NCBI RefSeq assembly: GCF_900111095.1
Contig: NZ_FOGB01000002.1
Coordinates: forward strand, 421,405 to 485,404
Direction: 5' to 3'
DNA length: 64,000 nucleotides
DNA from: Amphritea atlantica
GTDB lineage: Bacteria; Pseudomonadota; Gammaproteobacteria; Pseudomonadales; Balneatricaceae
A program made the translations under genes and the position numbers. The notes below the pieces were generated by a model. The model was not told the DNA's origin and did no database searches. It saw only the letters and a program-made list of their open reading frames with translations. Positions within the stretch are counted from its first letter, which is position 1, and every line of letters starts with the position of its first letter. This document shows positions 31,777 through 40,464 of the stretch, one piece after another.

Positions 31777-32754
31777 ATGACCGGCGAGTTTGAGCTGATC
31801 CGGGACTATTTTGCCGATATTGGTGGCGATCTTTCCGGGTCTGTGCAGCTCTCAGTGGGGGATGACTGTGCGGTCATCACGCCGCCCGCTCACCAGGATC
31901 TGGTGGTCTCTATCGACACCATGGTCGAGGGGGTTCACTTTCCGTTTGGCACTTCCGGAGACAGAGTCGCTTCGCGGCTGCTGGGCGCTGCACTCAGTGA
32001 TCTGGCAGCAATGGCGGCCAGCCCGGCTTTTTTCACCCTGGCACTGACGTTGCCTGATACCGATCCGGTCTGGCTGAAGGCCTTCAGTACCCGTCTGGCC
32101 GAGCTGGCGCGCCAATATGGTGTGCAACTGGTAGGGGGAGATACCACCCGCGGACCGCTTACCCTGAGTGTGCAGGTACACGGATGGACGCCGGCTGGCA
32201 AAGCATTGCTGCGCAGTGGTGCCCGTCCCGGTGACCGGATCTTTGTCACCGGCACACTGGGAGACTCCCGTGGTGGGCTGGAGACTCTGCTGAACAACAT
32301 CCATGGTGAACAGGTGCCCTACCTGCAGCACCGTTTTTTCTGCCCCGAGCCCCGACTGGATACGGCGTTGCTGATTGCTCCCTTTGCCACGGCGGCAATC
32401 GATATTTCGGATGGTCTTCTGGCAGACCTGAATCATATTCTTGAAGCCAGCCAGGTGGGGGCAATGCTCAACCCGGGTGAACTGCCAATCTCTCATGAGC
32501 TGCATCACTGGGTGGGAGAAGCGCAGTCACGGCAGTGGGCGCTGAGTGGTGGAGAAGATTTTGAACTCTGTTTTACTGCGCCGGCTTTGGTGGAGCCAAA
32601 GCTGGCCTGGGCGCTGCGTGATCACAACGTTGCTGTAACCTGTATTGGACAGATCTCTGAGACGCGTGGGATCGTTCTGGCGGAGGATGGTCAGGTCCTG
32701 CCTGTGACGCCTCAGGGTTATAATCATTTTTCTGGAACAGGTAATTTACGATGA
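31777..32754 (+). CDS. thiL: Thiamine-monophosphate kinase
   Basis: ATP-dependent phosphorylation of thiamine phosphate to the diphosphate cofactor. 325 residues from ATG 31777; a GTG one codon earlier is possible. AIR synthase-type fold with LSVGDDCAVI (about 27-36), SIDTMVEGVHFP and LVGGDTTRGPL metal and ATP sites, and GDRIFVTGTLGDS. The 3' end overlaps pgpA by 4 bases (ATGA). Confidence 0.94.
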   Translation: MTGEFELIRDYFADIGGDLSGSVQLSVGDDCAVITPPAHQDLVVSIDTMVEGVHFPFGTSGDRVASRLLGAALSDLAAMAASPAFFTLALTLPDTDPVWLKAFSTRLAELARQYGVQLVGGDTTRGPLTLSVQVHGWTPAGKALLRSGARPGDRIFVTGTLGDSRGGLETLLNNIHGEQVPYLQHRFFCPEPRLDTALLIAPFATAAIDISDGLLADLNHILEASQVGAMLNPGELPISHELHHWVGEAQSRQWALSGGEDFELCFTAPALVEPKLAWALRDHNVAVTCIGQISETRGIVLAEDGQVLPVTPQGYNHFSGTGNLR

Positions 32755-33224
32755 ATCAGGCTCCTGCATCCGTGTGGCGAAATCCGATCCACTTTCTGGC
32801 GTTCGGGCTTGGCAGTGGCGCTTCTCCCTGGGCGCCGGGTACGGCGGGAACACTGGCCGCTATCCCTCTGTTTTTGCTGATTCAGCCGCTCTCTCTGGTC
32901 TGGTATGGGGTGTTTTTGCTGGTCACCTTTCTGGTGGGGATCTACCTCTGTGGTCAAACTTCAAAAGATATGGGGGTGCATGATCATGGGGGGATAGTCT
33001 GGGATGAATTTGTAGGCTACTGGATAACGATGCTGGCAGCCCCCCCCGGGTGGCTCTGGATTGTTATCGGGTTTGTTCTGTTCAGACTGTTCGATATTAT
33101 TAAACCCTGGCCGATCAGCTGGGCAGATAAGAAGGTCGCCGGCGGACTGGGTATCATGCTTGATGATGTGCTGGCGGGGTTGATGGCGCTGATCTGTCTG
33201 CAACTGTTAACCCGGTTGTTGTAG
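32751..33224 (+). CDS. pgpA: Phosphatidylglycerophosphatase A
   Basis: Inner-membrane phosphatase that makes phosphatidylglycerol. 157 residues with three or four hydrophobic segments. The PgpA signatures are SPWAPGTAGTLAAIPLF (about 25-41), VWDEFVGYWITM and DKKVAGGLGIMLDDVLAG. Translation is probably coupled to thiL through the ATGA overlap. Last gene of the nrdR-rib operon; no clear terminator was seen in the next 200 bases. Confidence 0.94.
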   Translation: MNQAPASVWRNPIHFLAFGLGSGASPWAPGTAGTLAAIPLFLLIQPLSLVWYGVFLLVTFLVGIYLCGQTSKDMGVHDHGGIVWDEFVGYWITMLAAPPGWLWIVIGFVLFRLFDIIKPWPISWADKKVAGGLGIMLDDVLAGLMALICLQLLTRLL

Positions 33225-33432
33225 CCTTTATTCTGCACCACCATCAGATTCACCACTCTTCTGCTCTATCTCCGTGCTTTCAGCTTGATTTCACAGATCG
33301 CTGATATTCTTGTCTGACAGTCTGGGATAACTATTCCAGCGTGTTACGGGTATATTTATACTAGTGGGACTGTTTTGAGATGTCGGCTACCGCTGACAAA
33401 CAGAGGCTGTTGCACAGAGCAGAGGAGTAATA

Positions 33433-33759
33433 ATGAAAGCAATGATGATAAAGATAGCATTTTTACTCCTTCTGGCGTCACCGGTAGCGCACAGTGAGTG
33501 GGTTGGGGTGAAAACCCTGGATGCTGAAGCCTGCCGGGTGTTGGTGCAGGCGGGTGAGATTCTCTCAATGAGCGATCTGATGCGGTTGGTCAGTACGCTG
33601 TCGGAAGGCAAAATTATTGATACCCACCTGTTGCAGAAAGAACAGCTCTATATTTATGAGATGGAGATAGCCGCTCCCGATGGCATGGTGTCTATGCTCT
33701 ATGTCGATGCCCGCAACGGCGATGTGGTTGATCCGGTAGCGCTACAGCGTAAAGAGTAG
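33433..33759 (+). CDS. Periplasmic PepSY-like protein upstream of a two-component system
   Basis: 108 residues with a signal peptide (MKAMMIKIAFLLLLASPVAHS, given only to 20: cleavage after about residue 21). The mature part looks like a small PepSY domain: a helix (SMSDLMRLVSTLS), then two strands and the typical YVDARNGDVVD ending. It lies 13 bases before the response regulator, so it is probably a periplasmic accessory of that system. A 208-base gap separates it from pgpA; that gap probably holds the promoter (TATACT-like at about 33356). Confidence 0.78.
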   Translation: MKAMMIKIAFLLLLASPVAHSEWVGVKTLDAEACRVLVQAGEILSMSDLMRLVSTLSEGKIIDTHLLQKEQLYIYEMEIAAPDGMVSMLYVDARNGDVVDPVALQRKE

Positions 33760-33772
33760 GAGATCGGGACAG

Positions 33773-34435
33773 ATGCGTATTCTGTTAGTGGAAGATGATG
33801 CTGCCCTGGGGCCTGAGCTGAAGGCTTCGCTGGCGAAGCATGGCTATGCGGTGGATCTGGCGGTTAATGGTATTGATGGCGAAACGCTCGGCAGGGAGGA
33901 TATCTATGACCTGGTGGTGCTGGATCTGGGGCTGCCCGACCGGTCGGGGCTGGATGTGCTACGCCACTGGCGGGCACAGAAGAATAATATCCCGGTTCTG
34001 GTGCTGACCGCCCGTAGTGCCTGGCAGGAGCGGGTCGATGGTTTTGATGCGGGGGCGGATGACTATCTGCCTAAACCGTTTCATACCGAGGAGCTGCTGG
34101 CGCGGATGACTGCACTGTTGCGGCGGGCGAACCAACAGATTACTTCACAACTGCAAACCTCAGGGCTGACTCTGGACGAGAATACCCAGTCGGTTATCCG
34201 TGAGGGCACAGAAGTTGCCCTGACCGGAACCGAATACCGCCTGCTGCGGTATATGATGCACAACCCCGGACGGGTCTTGTCGAAGCTGCAGCTGGTGGAG
34301 CATATGTACGATGATTGTGCTGAGAACGACAGTAATGTGGTGGAAGCGTATATCAAGATGCTGCGGAAAAAGATTGGCCACGAGATGATCTCCACCAAGC
34401 GGGGTCAGGGGTATGTATTCGGAGCCAGCCGTTGA
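33773..34435 (+). CDS. OmpR-family response regulator (PhoP/QseB-like)
   Basis: 220 residues. Receiver domain with acidic pair EDD (7-9), phospho-acceptor D51 in VVLDLGLPDRSG and switch Lys in YLPKPFHTEELL; C-terminal winged helix (about 125-218) ending GQGYVFG. Overlaps the histidine kinase start. Targets cannot be told from the sequence. Confidence 0.93.
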   Translation: MRILLVEDDAALGPELKASLAKHGYAVDLAVNGIDGETLGREDIYDLVVLDLGLPDRSGLDVLRHWRAQKNNIPVLVLTARSAWQERVDGFDAGADDYLPKPFHTEELLARMTALLRRANQQITSQLQTSGLTLDENTQSVIREGTEVALTGTEYRLLRYMMHNPGRVLSKLQLVEHMYDDCAENDSNVVEAYIKMLRKKIGHEMISTKRGQGYVFGASR

Positions 34436-35784
34436 GGTCGATTCAATCCAGACTCAATGTTAATTTTATTGTCGTCACGCTGATTCTGTTCAGCCTGTTC
34501 TGGGTGGGGCAAAGCTGGTTTCTGCGACAGATGGCATATGACTTTGTCGCCGCCCGCCTTACCAGCGATGCCTACTCTGTTCTGCGGGCGGTTGAGATGG
34601 ATATCGGTTCCGGCTGGCGTATCAATGTCGATAACACCTCTTCAGTGTATCAGCAGCCGATGTCAGGTCACTATTACCAGGTCGCGGTGGATGGTAAGTG
34701 GTTTTTCTCCCGCTCACTGTGGGATGGACAGATACCTGCTGCAGCGGGACAGGATATTGGTCAGGAGAATATCCGCCTGATTCAGCAGGATGATAAGCCG
34801 ACGCTGGTGTACTCAAAAACCTTCATGAAACAGGGGCGTGAGATCCAGGTCGTTCTGGCTGAGGATATCAGTCGCATTGATAAATCACTGACTCAGCTGG
34901 GCTGGTTGCTGGCTGGGCTGGGGGTGATTGGTCTGATCATTCTGCTGGCACTGCAGATCTTTATTATCCGCCGGGGGCTCAGTTCACTAACCGAGGTTAA
35001 ACAGGATATATCCCGGTTGAAAGCGGGGGATATCCGCCAGCTGTCGCCTACCAATACCCGTGAAATTGAACCACTGGTAACTGAGATTAACTATCTGGTG
35101 CAGAATATGGAGCTGCGTTTGCAGCGTTCCCGCAATGCGGTCGGTAATCTGGCCCATGCCGCAAAAACACCACTCACGGTGATTGATCGTCATATTGATA
35201 CCCTGCTTGAGCAGGGGGTAACTCAGGGACAGGGGATTAAGGAACAGTCCCAGCGGCTGCGGCAGATGATCGACCGGGAACTGACCCGGGCCCGGATTGC
35301 CGGAGCCGCCCTGCCGGGACAGCGGATCTATGTGGGCGAAGAGCTGGAAAAGCTGATTCGCACCCTCAAAGCGATCTACCGGGAGAAGGCGTTGGTGTTC
35401 AACCTGGATATCAGCGCTAAAAGTTATTTTCCCGGTGAGCGGGATGATCTGGTGGAGTTGCTGGGCAATCTGCTGGATAACGCCAGTAAATGGGCGCAGA
35501 GTCAGATCTGTATCACAGCGCATATGGATGAGCACTGTCTTGAACTGACCATTGAGGATGATGGCCCGGGGGTTCCTGAAGAGGCCCGGGAACGCTTGAT
35601 GAACCGCGGTGAGCGGCTTGATGAGTCAACCAGTGGTCATGGCCTGGGGATGAGCATTATCAATGAGATAGTGCGTCAGTATCAGGGGCGGATAATACTC
35701 GAATCATCCGCACAGTTGGGTGGGCTGAAGGTGATGGTTATGTTGCCCCGCCGTGCTGATCTCGAGCTGGCAGCGCAAAATTAA
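34432..35784 (+). CDS. Sensor histidine kinase (PhoQ-like)
   Basis: 450 residues. TM1 at about 11-29, a periplasmic sensor domain of about 125 residues, TM2 at about 158-179, HAMP (about 180-232), HisKA with H242 in NLAHAAKTPLTVI, and HATPase with N-box LLGNLLDNASKW and G-box EDDGPGVPE. The H-box HAAKTPL resembles PhoQ (H-LKTPL). The start is a TTG at 34432 overlapping the regulator's TGA stop, which gives a basic N-terminus right before TM1. Confidence 0.9.
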   Translation: MRSIQSRLNVNFIVVTLILFSLFWVGQSWFLRQMAYDFVAARLTSDAYSVLRAVEMDIGSGWRINVDNTSSVYQQPMSGHYYQVAVDGKWFFSRSLWDGQIPAAAGQDIGQENIRLIQQDDKPTLVYSKTFMKQGREIQVVLAEDISRIDKSLTQLGWLLAGLGVIGLIILLALQIFIIRRGLSSLTEVKQDISRLKAGDIRQLSPTNTREIEPLVTEINYLVQNMELRLQRSRNAVGNLAHAAKTPLTVIDRHIDTLLEQGVTQGQGIKEQSQRLRQMIDRELTRARIAGAALPGQRIYVGEELEKLIRTLKAIYREKALVFNLDISAKSYFPGERDDLVELLGNLLDNASKWAQSQICITAHMDEHCLELTIEDDGPGVPEEARERLMNRGERLDESTSGHGLGMSIINEIVRQYQGRIILESSAQLGGLKVMVMLPRRADLELAAQN

Positions 35785-35888
35785 TGCAGCCTAACCTTTA
35801 ATATTCTGATAATGACCCCATTACAGGGGTATGTGAAAGGCGCTATCACTGCTAGAATAACCGCCTTATTTTTCGAAGGAATCCCTTA

Positions 35889-36506
35889 GTGTCCGTAAAG
35901 TACGCCGCATCATCCAAGTTGCCGACCCCATGGGGGGTCTTTACCATGGTTGGGTTTGAAGACCTGGCATCCGGAAAAGAGCATGTGGCGCTGACCTATG
36001 GGGATCTGAATACGGATACACCGGTACTGGCGCGTATCCACTCTGAATGTCTCACCGGTGACGCTCTGTTTTCGCTACGTTGCGACTGTGGTTTCCAGCT
36101 GCAGGAAGCACTGAAACGGATCAGTGAAGAGGGCTGCGGAGTACTGCTGTATCTGCGCCAGGAAGGGCGGGGTATCGGCCTGCTGAACAAGATCCGGGCC
36201 TACCACCTTCAGGATGGTGGGGCTGACACTGTTGAGGCCAACGAGAAACTGGGCTTTGCTGCAGATATGCGGGATTACAGTATGTGTCAGGTGATGCTTG
36301 AGCATCTCGGTGTGACCAGCGTCAACCTGATGACGAATAATCCGCGTAAGGTTAAGGCGCTGGAACAGTATGGCCTCAATGTTGCCGCCCGGGTGCCTCT
36401 GCAGGTGGGCAAAAACCGCCACAATGAGCAGTATCTTGCGACCAAGATGGGCAAGCTCGGTCACCTGATGAGTGAACATCATTTTCAGGATGATGAAGAG
36501 GAATGA
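35889..36506 (+). CDS. ribA: GTP cyclohydrolase II
   Basis: Opens GTP to the pyrimidine precursor of riboflavin. 205 residues. The zinc motif is intact: [15 protein letters not shown] (about 53-67), followed by RQEGRGIGL with the catalytic Arg region and [16 protein letters not shown] start at 35889 behind AAGGAAT. It supplies the activity missing from RibBX. Separated from the rib operon by the PepSY/two-component genes, with its own upstream gap of 104 bases and a strong terminator after it. Confidence 0.95.
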   Translation: MSVKYAASSKLPTPWGVFTMVGFEDLASGKEHVALTYGDLNTDTPVLARIHSECLTGDALFSLRCDCGFQLQEALKRISEEGCGVLLYLRQEGRGIGLLNKIRAYHLQDGGADTVEANEKLGFAADMRDYSMCQVMLEHLGVTSVNLMTNNPRKVKALEQYGLNVAARVPLQVGKNRHNEQYLATKMGKLGHLMSEHHFQDDEEE

Positions 36507-36511
36507 ACTTT

Positions 36512-36542
36512 AAAAAAACCGGCTTACCAGGCCGGTTTTTTT
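36512..36542. terminator. bidirectional terminator between ribA and dxs
   Basis: AAAAACCGGC (ending 36523) pairs with GCCGGTTTTT (from 36531) around a seven-base loop; A- and T-runs on both sides. Confidence 0.88.
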
Positions 36543-36553
36543 ATACCTGGATG

Positions 36554-38332
36554 TTACAGGCAGCCCTGGATTGACTGGATAATCCCCTGGCTGTCCAGCC
36601 CGCACTCCGCCAGTTGTTCTGCCCGGGTTGCATGTTCAATCCAGCGATCAGGAATCCCCAGACAGAGTAAATCGTTATGGTATTGCTGTGTATGCAGGTG
36701 CTCACTAACCTCAGCCCCAGCGCCACCTTTGACAGCATGGTCCTCAAGGGTCACCAGCAACGGATGATTTGTGACCAACTGATCGATCAGCGAGTGATCG
36801 AGGGGTTTAACAAATCGCATATCCACCAGAGTCAGATTCAGCTGTTCAGCGGCCACCCTGGCTTCATTGAGAAGCGGGCCGAAGTTTAACAGTGCAGCAC
36901 GCTCGCCCTGTCGTATCACTCTGGCCTGGCCGGGAGGGATGATCTGTGGCGTTGTGGTCGCAACGCCGGGACCTGTTCCGCGGGGGTAGCGTACGGCTGC
37001 AGGGCCCTGATATTCATAACCGGTTTGTAACAGGTTGCACAGTTCCTGCTCGTCAGCAGGGGCCATGATCATCAGTCCGGGAAGGCAGCGCAGATAGCTG
37101 ATATCAAAGCAGCCCGAGTGGGTCGCGCCATCCTCACCCACCAGACCGGCCCGGTCGAGCGCGAACAGAATATCCAGATTCTGGATAGCGACATCGTGAA
37201 TCAGCTGGTCATAACCACGTTGTAAAAAGGTGGAATAGATAGCAACCACCGGTTTCATCTGGCGGCAGGCCATACCGGCCGCCAGGGTGACTGCATGCTG
37301 CTCTGCAATAGCGACATCAAAGAAACGTTCGCTGAAACGCTGCGAAAACTGCACCAGATCAGAGCCTTCACACATTGCGGGGGTGATAGCCACTGTACGG
37401 GAATCGTGCTCCGCCAGGTCGCAGATCCAGCGGCCAAATATGTTGGCATAGCTGGATTGTCTTGGTTTTGGCGGGGTAGGTGGGTTGATAGGTTCAATTT
37501 TCGTGATCGCGTGATAACCCACCGGATCTTTCTCTGCCGGAGCAAAGCCCTTGCCTTTGAGGGTGGTAATATGCAGAAACTGTGGCCCTTTGCTGTTCAG
37601 CGACCGCTGCAGGGCAGGCAATAACTGATTGAAGTCGTGGCCATCAACCGGGCCGTTATAATGAAAGTCCAGGGCTTCAAACAGTGCCGCTGTGGTGGCC
37701 CCCATCTTATCTTTGAGGTTTCTCGCCAGATAGGTGGCCAGTCCGCCCTCGTTGCGGGAGATCGACATATCGTTATCGTTCAGAATCACCAGCAGGTTGG
37801 CATGGGTATGGGCGGCATGATTCAGCGCTTCAAATGCCATCCCTGCTGTCATCGCACCATCACCGATAACCGCTACGGTTTTATGTTTCAGTCCCTGCAA
37901 ACGGTCCGCCAGCGCCATGCCTAGGGCGGCACTGATCGAGGTGCTCGAATGTCCGGTACCGAAATCATCATATGGACTTTCGCTGATGCGGGGAAAGGGA
38001 GCCAGGCCATCTTTTTGCCGGATACTCAGCAGTTCCTGGCGGCGACCGGTGAGAATTTTATGGGGATAACTCTGATGGCCTACATCCCAGATCAGATGGT
38101 CATCCGGTGTCCGGAGCAGATAGTGCAGGGCGATGGTCAGTTCAATCACACCAAGACCGGCACCAAAATGTCCACCGGTCTGGCCAACCGTGTAGAGCAG
38201 AAATGCGCGCAACTGTTCAGCCAGCTGAGGCAACTGCTCTACCGTTAGCTGTCGCAGATCCGCCGGAATACTGATCTGATCCAGCAGCGGTGTGTGCGGC
38301 CGGGATTCCGGGATAGCATAAAACATAGTCAT
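36554..38332 (-). CDS. dxs: 1-deoxy-D-xylulose-5-phosphate synthase (shortened form)
   Basis: Thiamine diphosphate enzyme that starts the MEP isoprenoid pathway from pyruvate and glyceraldehyde 3-phosphate. 592 residues, against about 620-630 in E. coli and Pseudomonas. VGQTGGHFGAGLG, WDVGHQSYPHKILTGR, the TPP-binding GDGAMTAGMAFEALN and catalytic AIAEQHAVTLAAG are intact. The missing part lies between YLARNLKDK and ALFEALDFHYNGP, where other Dxs carry about 30-40 more residues. The ATG at 38332 overlaps the ispA stop in TGATG. Confidence 0.95.
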   Translation of the reverse strand: MTMFYAIPESRPHTPLLDQISIPADLRQLTVEQLPQLAEQLRAFLLYTVGQTGGHFGAGLGVIELTIALHYLLRTPDDHLIWDVGHQSYPHKILTGRRQELLSIRQKDGLAPFPRISESPYDDFGTGHSSTSISAALGMALADRLQGLKHKTVAVIGDGAMTAGMAFEALNHAAHTHANLLVILNDNDMSISRNEGGLATYLARNLKDKMGATTAALFEALDFHYNGPVDGHDFNQLLPALQRSLNSKGPQFLHITTLKGKGFAPAEKDPVGYHAITKIEPINPPTPPKPRQSSYANIFGRWICDLAEHDSRTVAITPAMCEGSDLVQFSQRFSERFFDVAIAEQHAVTLAAGMACRQMKPVVAIYSTFLQRGYDQLIHDVAIQNLDILFALDRAGLVGEDGATHSGCFDISYLRCLPGLMIMAPADEQELCNLLQTGYEYQGPAAVRYPRGTGPGVATTTPQIIPPGQARVIRQGERAALLNFGPLLNEARVAAEQLNLTLVDMRFVKPLDHSLIDQLVTNHPLLVTLEDHAVKGGAGAEVSEHLHTQQYHNDLLCLGIPDRWIEHATRAEQLAECGLDSQGIIQSIQGCL

Positions 38333-39213
38333 CAATACTGGCGCTCAACAATGTAGTCAGCCAGCCAGTGAAGCGGCGCAGCTGCATCTTTAAAATAGTC
38401 GATACTGGCATGGGCCTGTTGATTCAGCTGAACCAACTTTTGCTTTGCGCCTGCCATTCCCAGCAGCGCCGGATAGGTGGATTTCTCCAGTAACAGGTCG
38501 GAGCCCTGCGGTTTACCCAGGGTTTCAGTATTACTCTCAATATCCAGAATATCGTCTTTTACCTGAAAGGCCAGACCGATAGCACGGGAGTAAGCGTTCA
38601 GCGCCTGCAGATCGGTGGCGCTCGCACGGTTGCTCGACAGGGCACCCAGCTCAACACTGGCACTGATCAGGGCGCCGGTTTTATGCTGATGCATCAGTTC
38701 AAGCTGTTCCACCGTGATTTGCTGGCCTTCATTGCAGAGGTCGATAGATTGCCCCCCCACCATGCCCCGATAACCACTGTTACGAGCCAGTATGCCGACC
38801 ATCTTCAGACTGATCTCTGTCGGCAGGGTTGTGTCTGCCGCCAGTAGCTCAAAGGCCAGCGCTTGCAGACCATCGCCCGCGAGAATTGCAGTGGCCTCGT
38901 CAAAGGCGATGTGGCAGGTAGGTTTGCCCCGGCGCAGCTCATCGTCATCCATTGCCGGAAGATCATCATGCACCAGCGAATAACTGTGAATACATTCAAT
39001 CGCGCAGGCCGCGGCATCCGCTTGCCCGAGCTGCCCCCCCAGCAACTGGTTGGCCATATAGACAAGCACAGGGCGAACCCGTTTGCCGCCGTTGAGGAGG
39101 GAGTAATGCATCGCCTGGCGAACCCGGTCGGCATCACAGGTATGGCTGAGAACTGTCTTGAGCTGTTGTTCGACCCGGTGCTGATATTGCTGCAACAGCG
39201 GTTTAGCGTCCAT
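38332..39213 (-). CDS. ispA: Farnesyl diphosphate synthase (polyprenyl synthetase)
   Basis: Condenses isopentenyl and dimethylallyl/geranyl diphosphate to farnesyl diphosphate. 293 residues from ATG 39213 (MDAKPLLQQY), placed just after the xseB stop; an in-frame upstream start would run into xseB. First Asp-rich motif DDLPAMDDD (about 82-90) and second DDILDIE (about 220-226). Operon xseB-ispA-dxs is canonical. Confidence 0.94.
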   Translation of the reverse strand: MDAKPLLQQYQHRVEQQLKTVLSHTCDADRVRQAMHYSLLNGGKRVRPVLVYMANQLLGGQLGQADAAACAIECIHSYSLVHDDLPAMDDDELRRGKPTCHIAFDEATAILAGDGLQALAFELLAADTTLPTEISLKMVGILARNSGYRGMVGGQSIDLCNEGQQITVEQLELMHQHKTGALISASVELGALSSNRASATDLQALNAYSRAIGLAFQVKDDILDIESNTETLGKPQGSDLLLEKSTYPALLGMAGAKQKLVQLNQQAHASIDYFKDAAAPLHWLADYIVERQY

Positions 39214-39217
39214 CAGA

Positions 39218-39457
39218 TCACTCCTCTGGGAGGTCAAAGGGAACCTCTTTTAACTCCCCATTTTGCTCAATCAGCATCTGCACTTTTTGTTCGGCATCGG
39301 CGAGAATAGACTGGCATTCACGGGTTAAGCGGACCCCTTGTTCGAAGGTCTGCAGTGACTGTTCCAGAGACAGTTCGCCCTGCTCCAGCTGGTTAACCAT
39401 GGTTTCCAGTTGTGACAGAGAGGTTTCAAAATCAGGTGTTTTTTTCTTTGCGCACAT
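39218..39457 (-). CDS. xseB: Exodeoxyribonuclease VII small subunit
   Basis: 79 residues; helical subunit that wraps the long coiled coil of XseA. The family core [20 protein letters not shown] (about 10-29) and [15 protein letters not shown] are present. First gene of xseB-ispA-dxs, divergent from the pomAB operon. Confidence 0.92.
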   Translation of the reverse strand: MCAKKKTPDFETSLSQLETMVNQLEQGELSLEQSLQTFEQGVRLTRECQSILADAEQKVQMLIEQNGELKEVPFDLPEE

Positions 39458-39597
39458 AGAGCATACCGTCGGTGTTGGAACCGTTTAAAAGGCGACAAAT
39501 TACCGGACAGGCCGGTCAGGGTCAATCAGACCCATAAATTGTACTCTAAACAGAGGGATATAGGGGGAACCCGGTCAAAATTTTGGTATCATCACGT

Positions 39598-39625
39598 TAA
39601 AGTTTCACCGCTATGCGGGCGATAA
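39598..39625 (+). promoter_or_regulatory. sigma-28 (FliA) flagellar promoter for pomAB
   Basis: TAAAGTTT, then 12 bases, then GGCGATAA, against the consensus TAAAGTTT-N11-GCCGATAA: 8/8 and 7/8. Transcription would start near 39632, which is downstream of the ATG at 39629 and so favours the GTG at 39686 as the pomA start. Confidence 0.85.
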
Positions 39626-39685
39626 CGTATGACTGTTCAGACCGTTCAGAGAGCTGAAGCAGTCAGAGACACGAAGGGGATTTGT

Positions 39686-40450
39686 GTGGATTTAGCAACA
39701 CTTGTTGGATTGATTGGTTCATTAGGCATCGTTATCGCCGCAATGGTGCTCGGTGGTGATCCCGGTGTGTTTGTCAACGTACCGTCAATGCTGATCGTTA
39801 TTGGCGGTATGCTGCTGGTGGTGTTGATGAAATTTACGCTGGGACAGTTTCTCAGCGTTGGTAAAGTCGCCGCCAAAGCATTTCTGTTCAAATCGGTCAG
39901 TCCGGAAGAGATTATCACTGAAACGGTGGAGCTGGCTGATGCTGCCCGAAAAGGGGGGCTGCTCTCACTTGAAGATAAAGAGGTCAGCAGTGATTTTATG
40001 CAGCGGGGCATCCAGTTGTTGGTGGATGGTCATGATCCAGAGGTTGTCAAAACGCTGCTGAATAAAGAGATGAAGCTGACAACGGATCGCCACCAGACCA
40101 GTATCACCATTTTCCAGGCAATGGGGGATGTGGCTCCGGCGATGGGGATGATCGGAACACTGGTGGGTCTGGTGCAGATGCTGTCAAATATGTCTGATCC
40201 AAAATCGATTGGGCCAGCGATGGCTGTCGCGCTGCTGACCACTCTGTATGGTGCAATGGTGGCAACCATGATCGCCCTGCCAATTGCCGATAAACTCTCT
40301 ATCCGCAAAGAGGAGGAAAGCCTCAATCAGGCGCTTATTATCGATGGTTTGTTAGCCATTCAGGCGGGTCAGAACCCCCGGGTGATTGAACAGATGTTAC
40401 GCAACTATCTGCCTGAATCGAAACGTGCAGTCGCTGCAGAAGAGGCTTAA
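39686..40450 (+). CDS. pomA: Flagellar stator protein PomA (MotA family)
   Basis: Inner-membrane stator subunit with four transmembrane helices. 254 residues from GTG 39686 (MDLATLVGLIGSLG), chosen because AAGGGGA lies 5 bases upstream, the length equals Vibrio PomA, and the sigma-28 promoter would start transcription after the upstream ATG 39629. Motif GDVAPAMGMIGTLVGLVQML (TM3-TM4 region with the proline) is near 145-165. The cytoplasmic loop (about 60-140) is charged, as needed for FliG contact. Followed by pomB after 14 bases. Confidence 0.93.
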   Translation: MDLATLVGLIGSLGIVIAAMVLGGDPGVFVNVPSMLIVIGGMLLVVLMKFTLGQFLSVGKVAAKAFLFKSVSPEEIITETVELADAARKGGLLSLEDKEVSSDFMQRGIQLLVDGHDPEVVKTLLNKEMKLTTDRHQTSITIFQAMGDVAPAMGMIGTLVGLVQMLSNMSDPKSIGPAMAVALLTTLYGAMVATMIALPIADKLSIRKEEESLNQALIIDGLLAIQAGQNPRVIEQMLRNYLPESKRAVAAEEA

Positions 40451-40464
40451 AGGGACATACTAAG

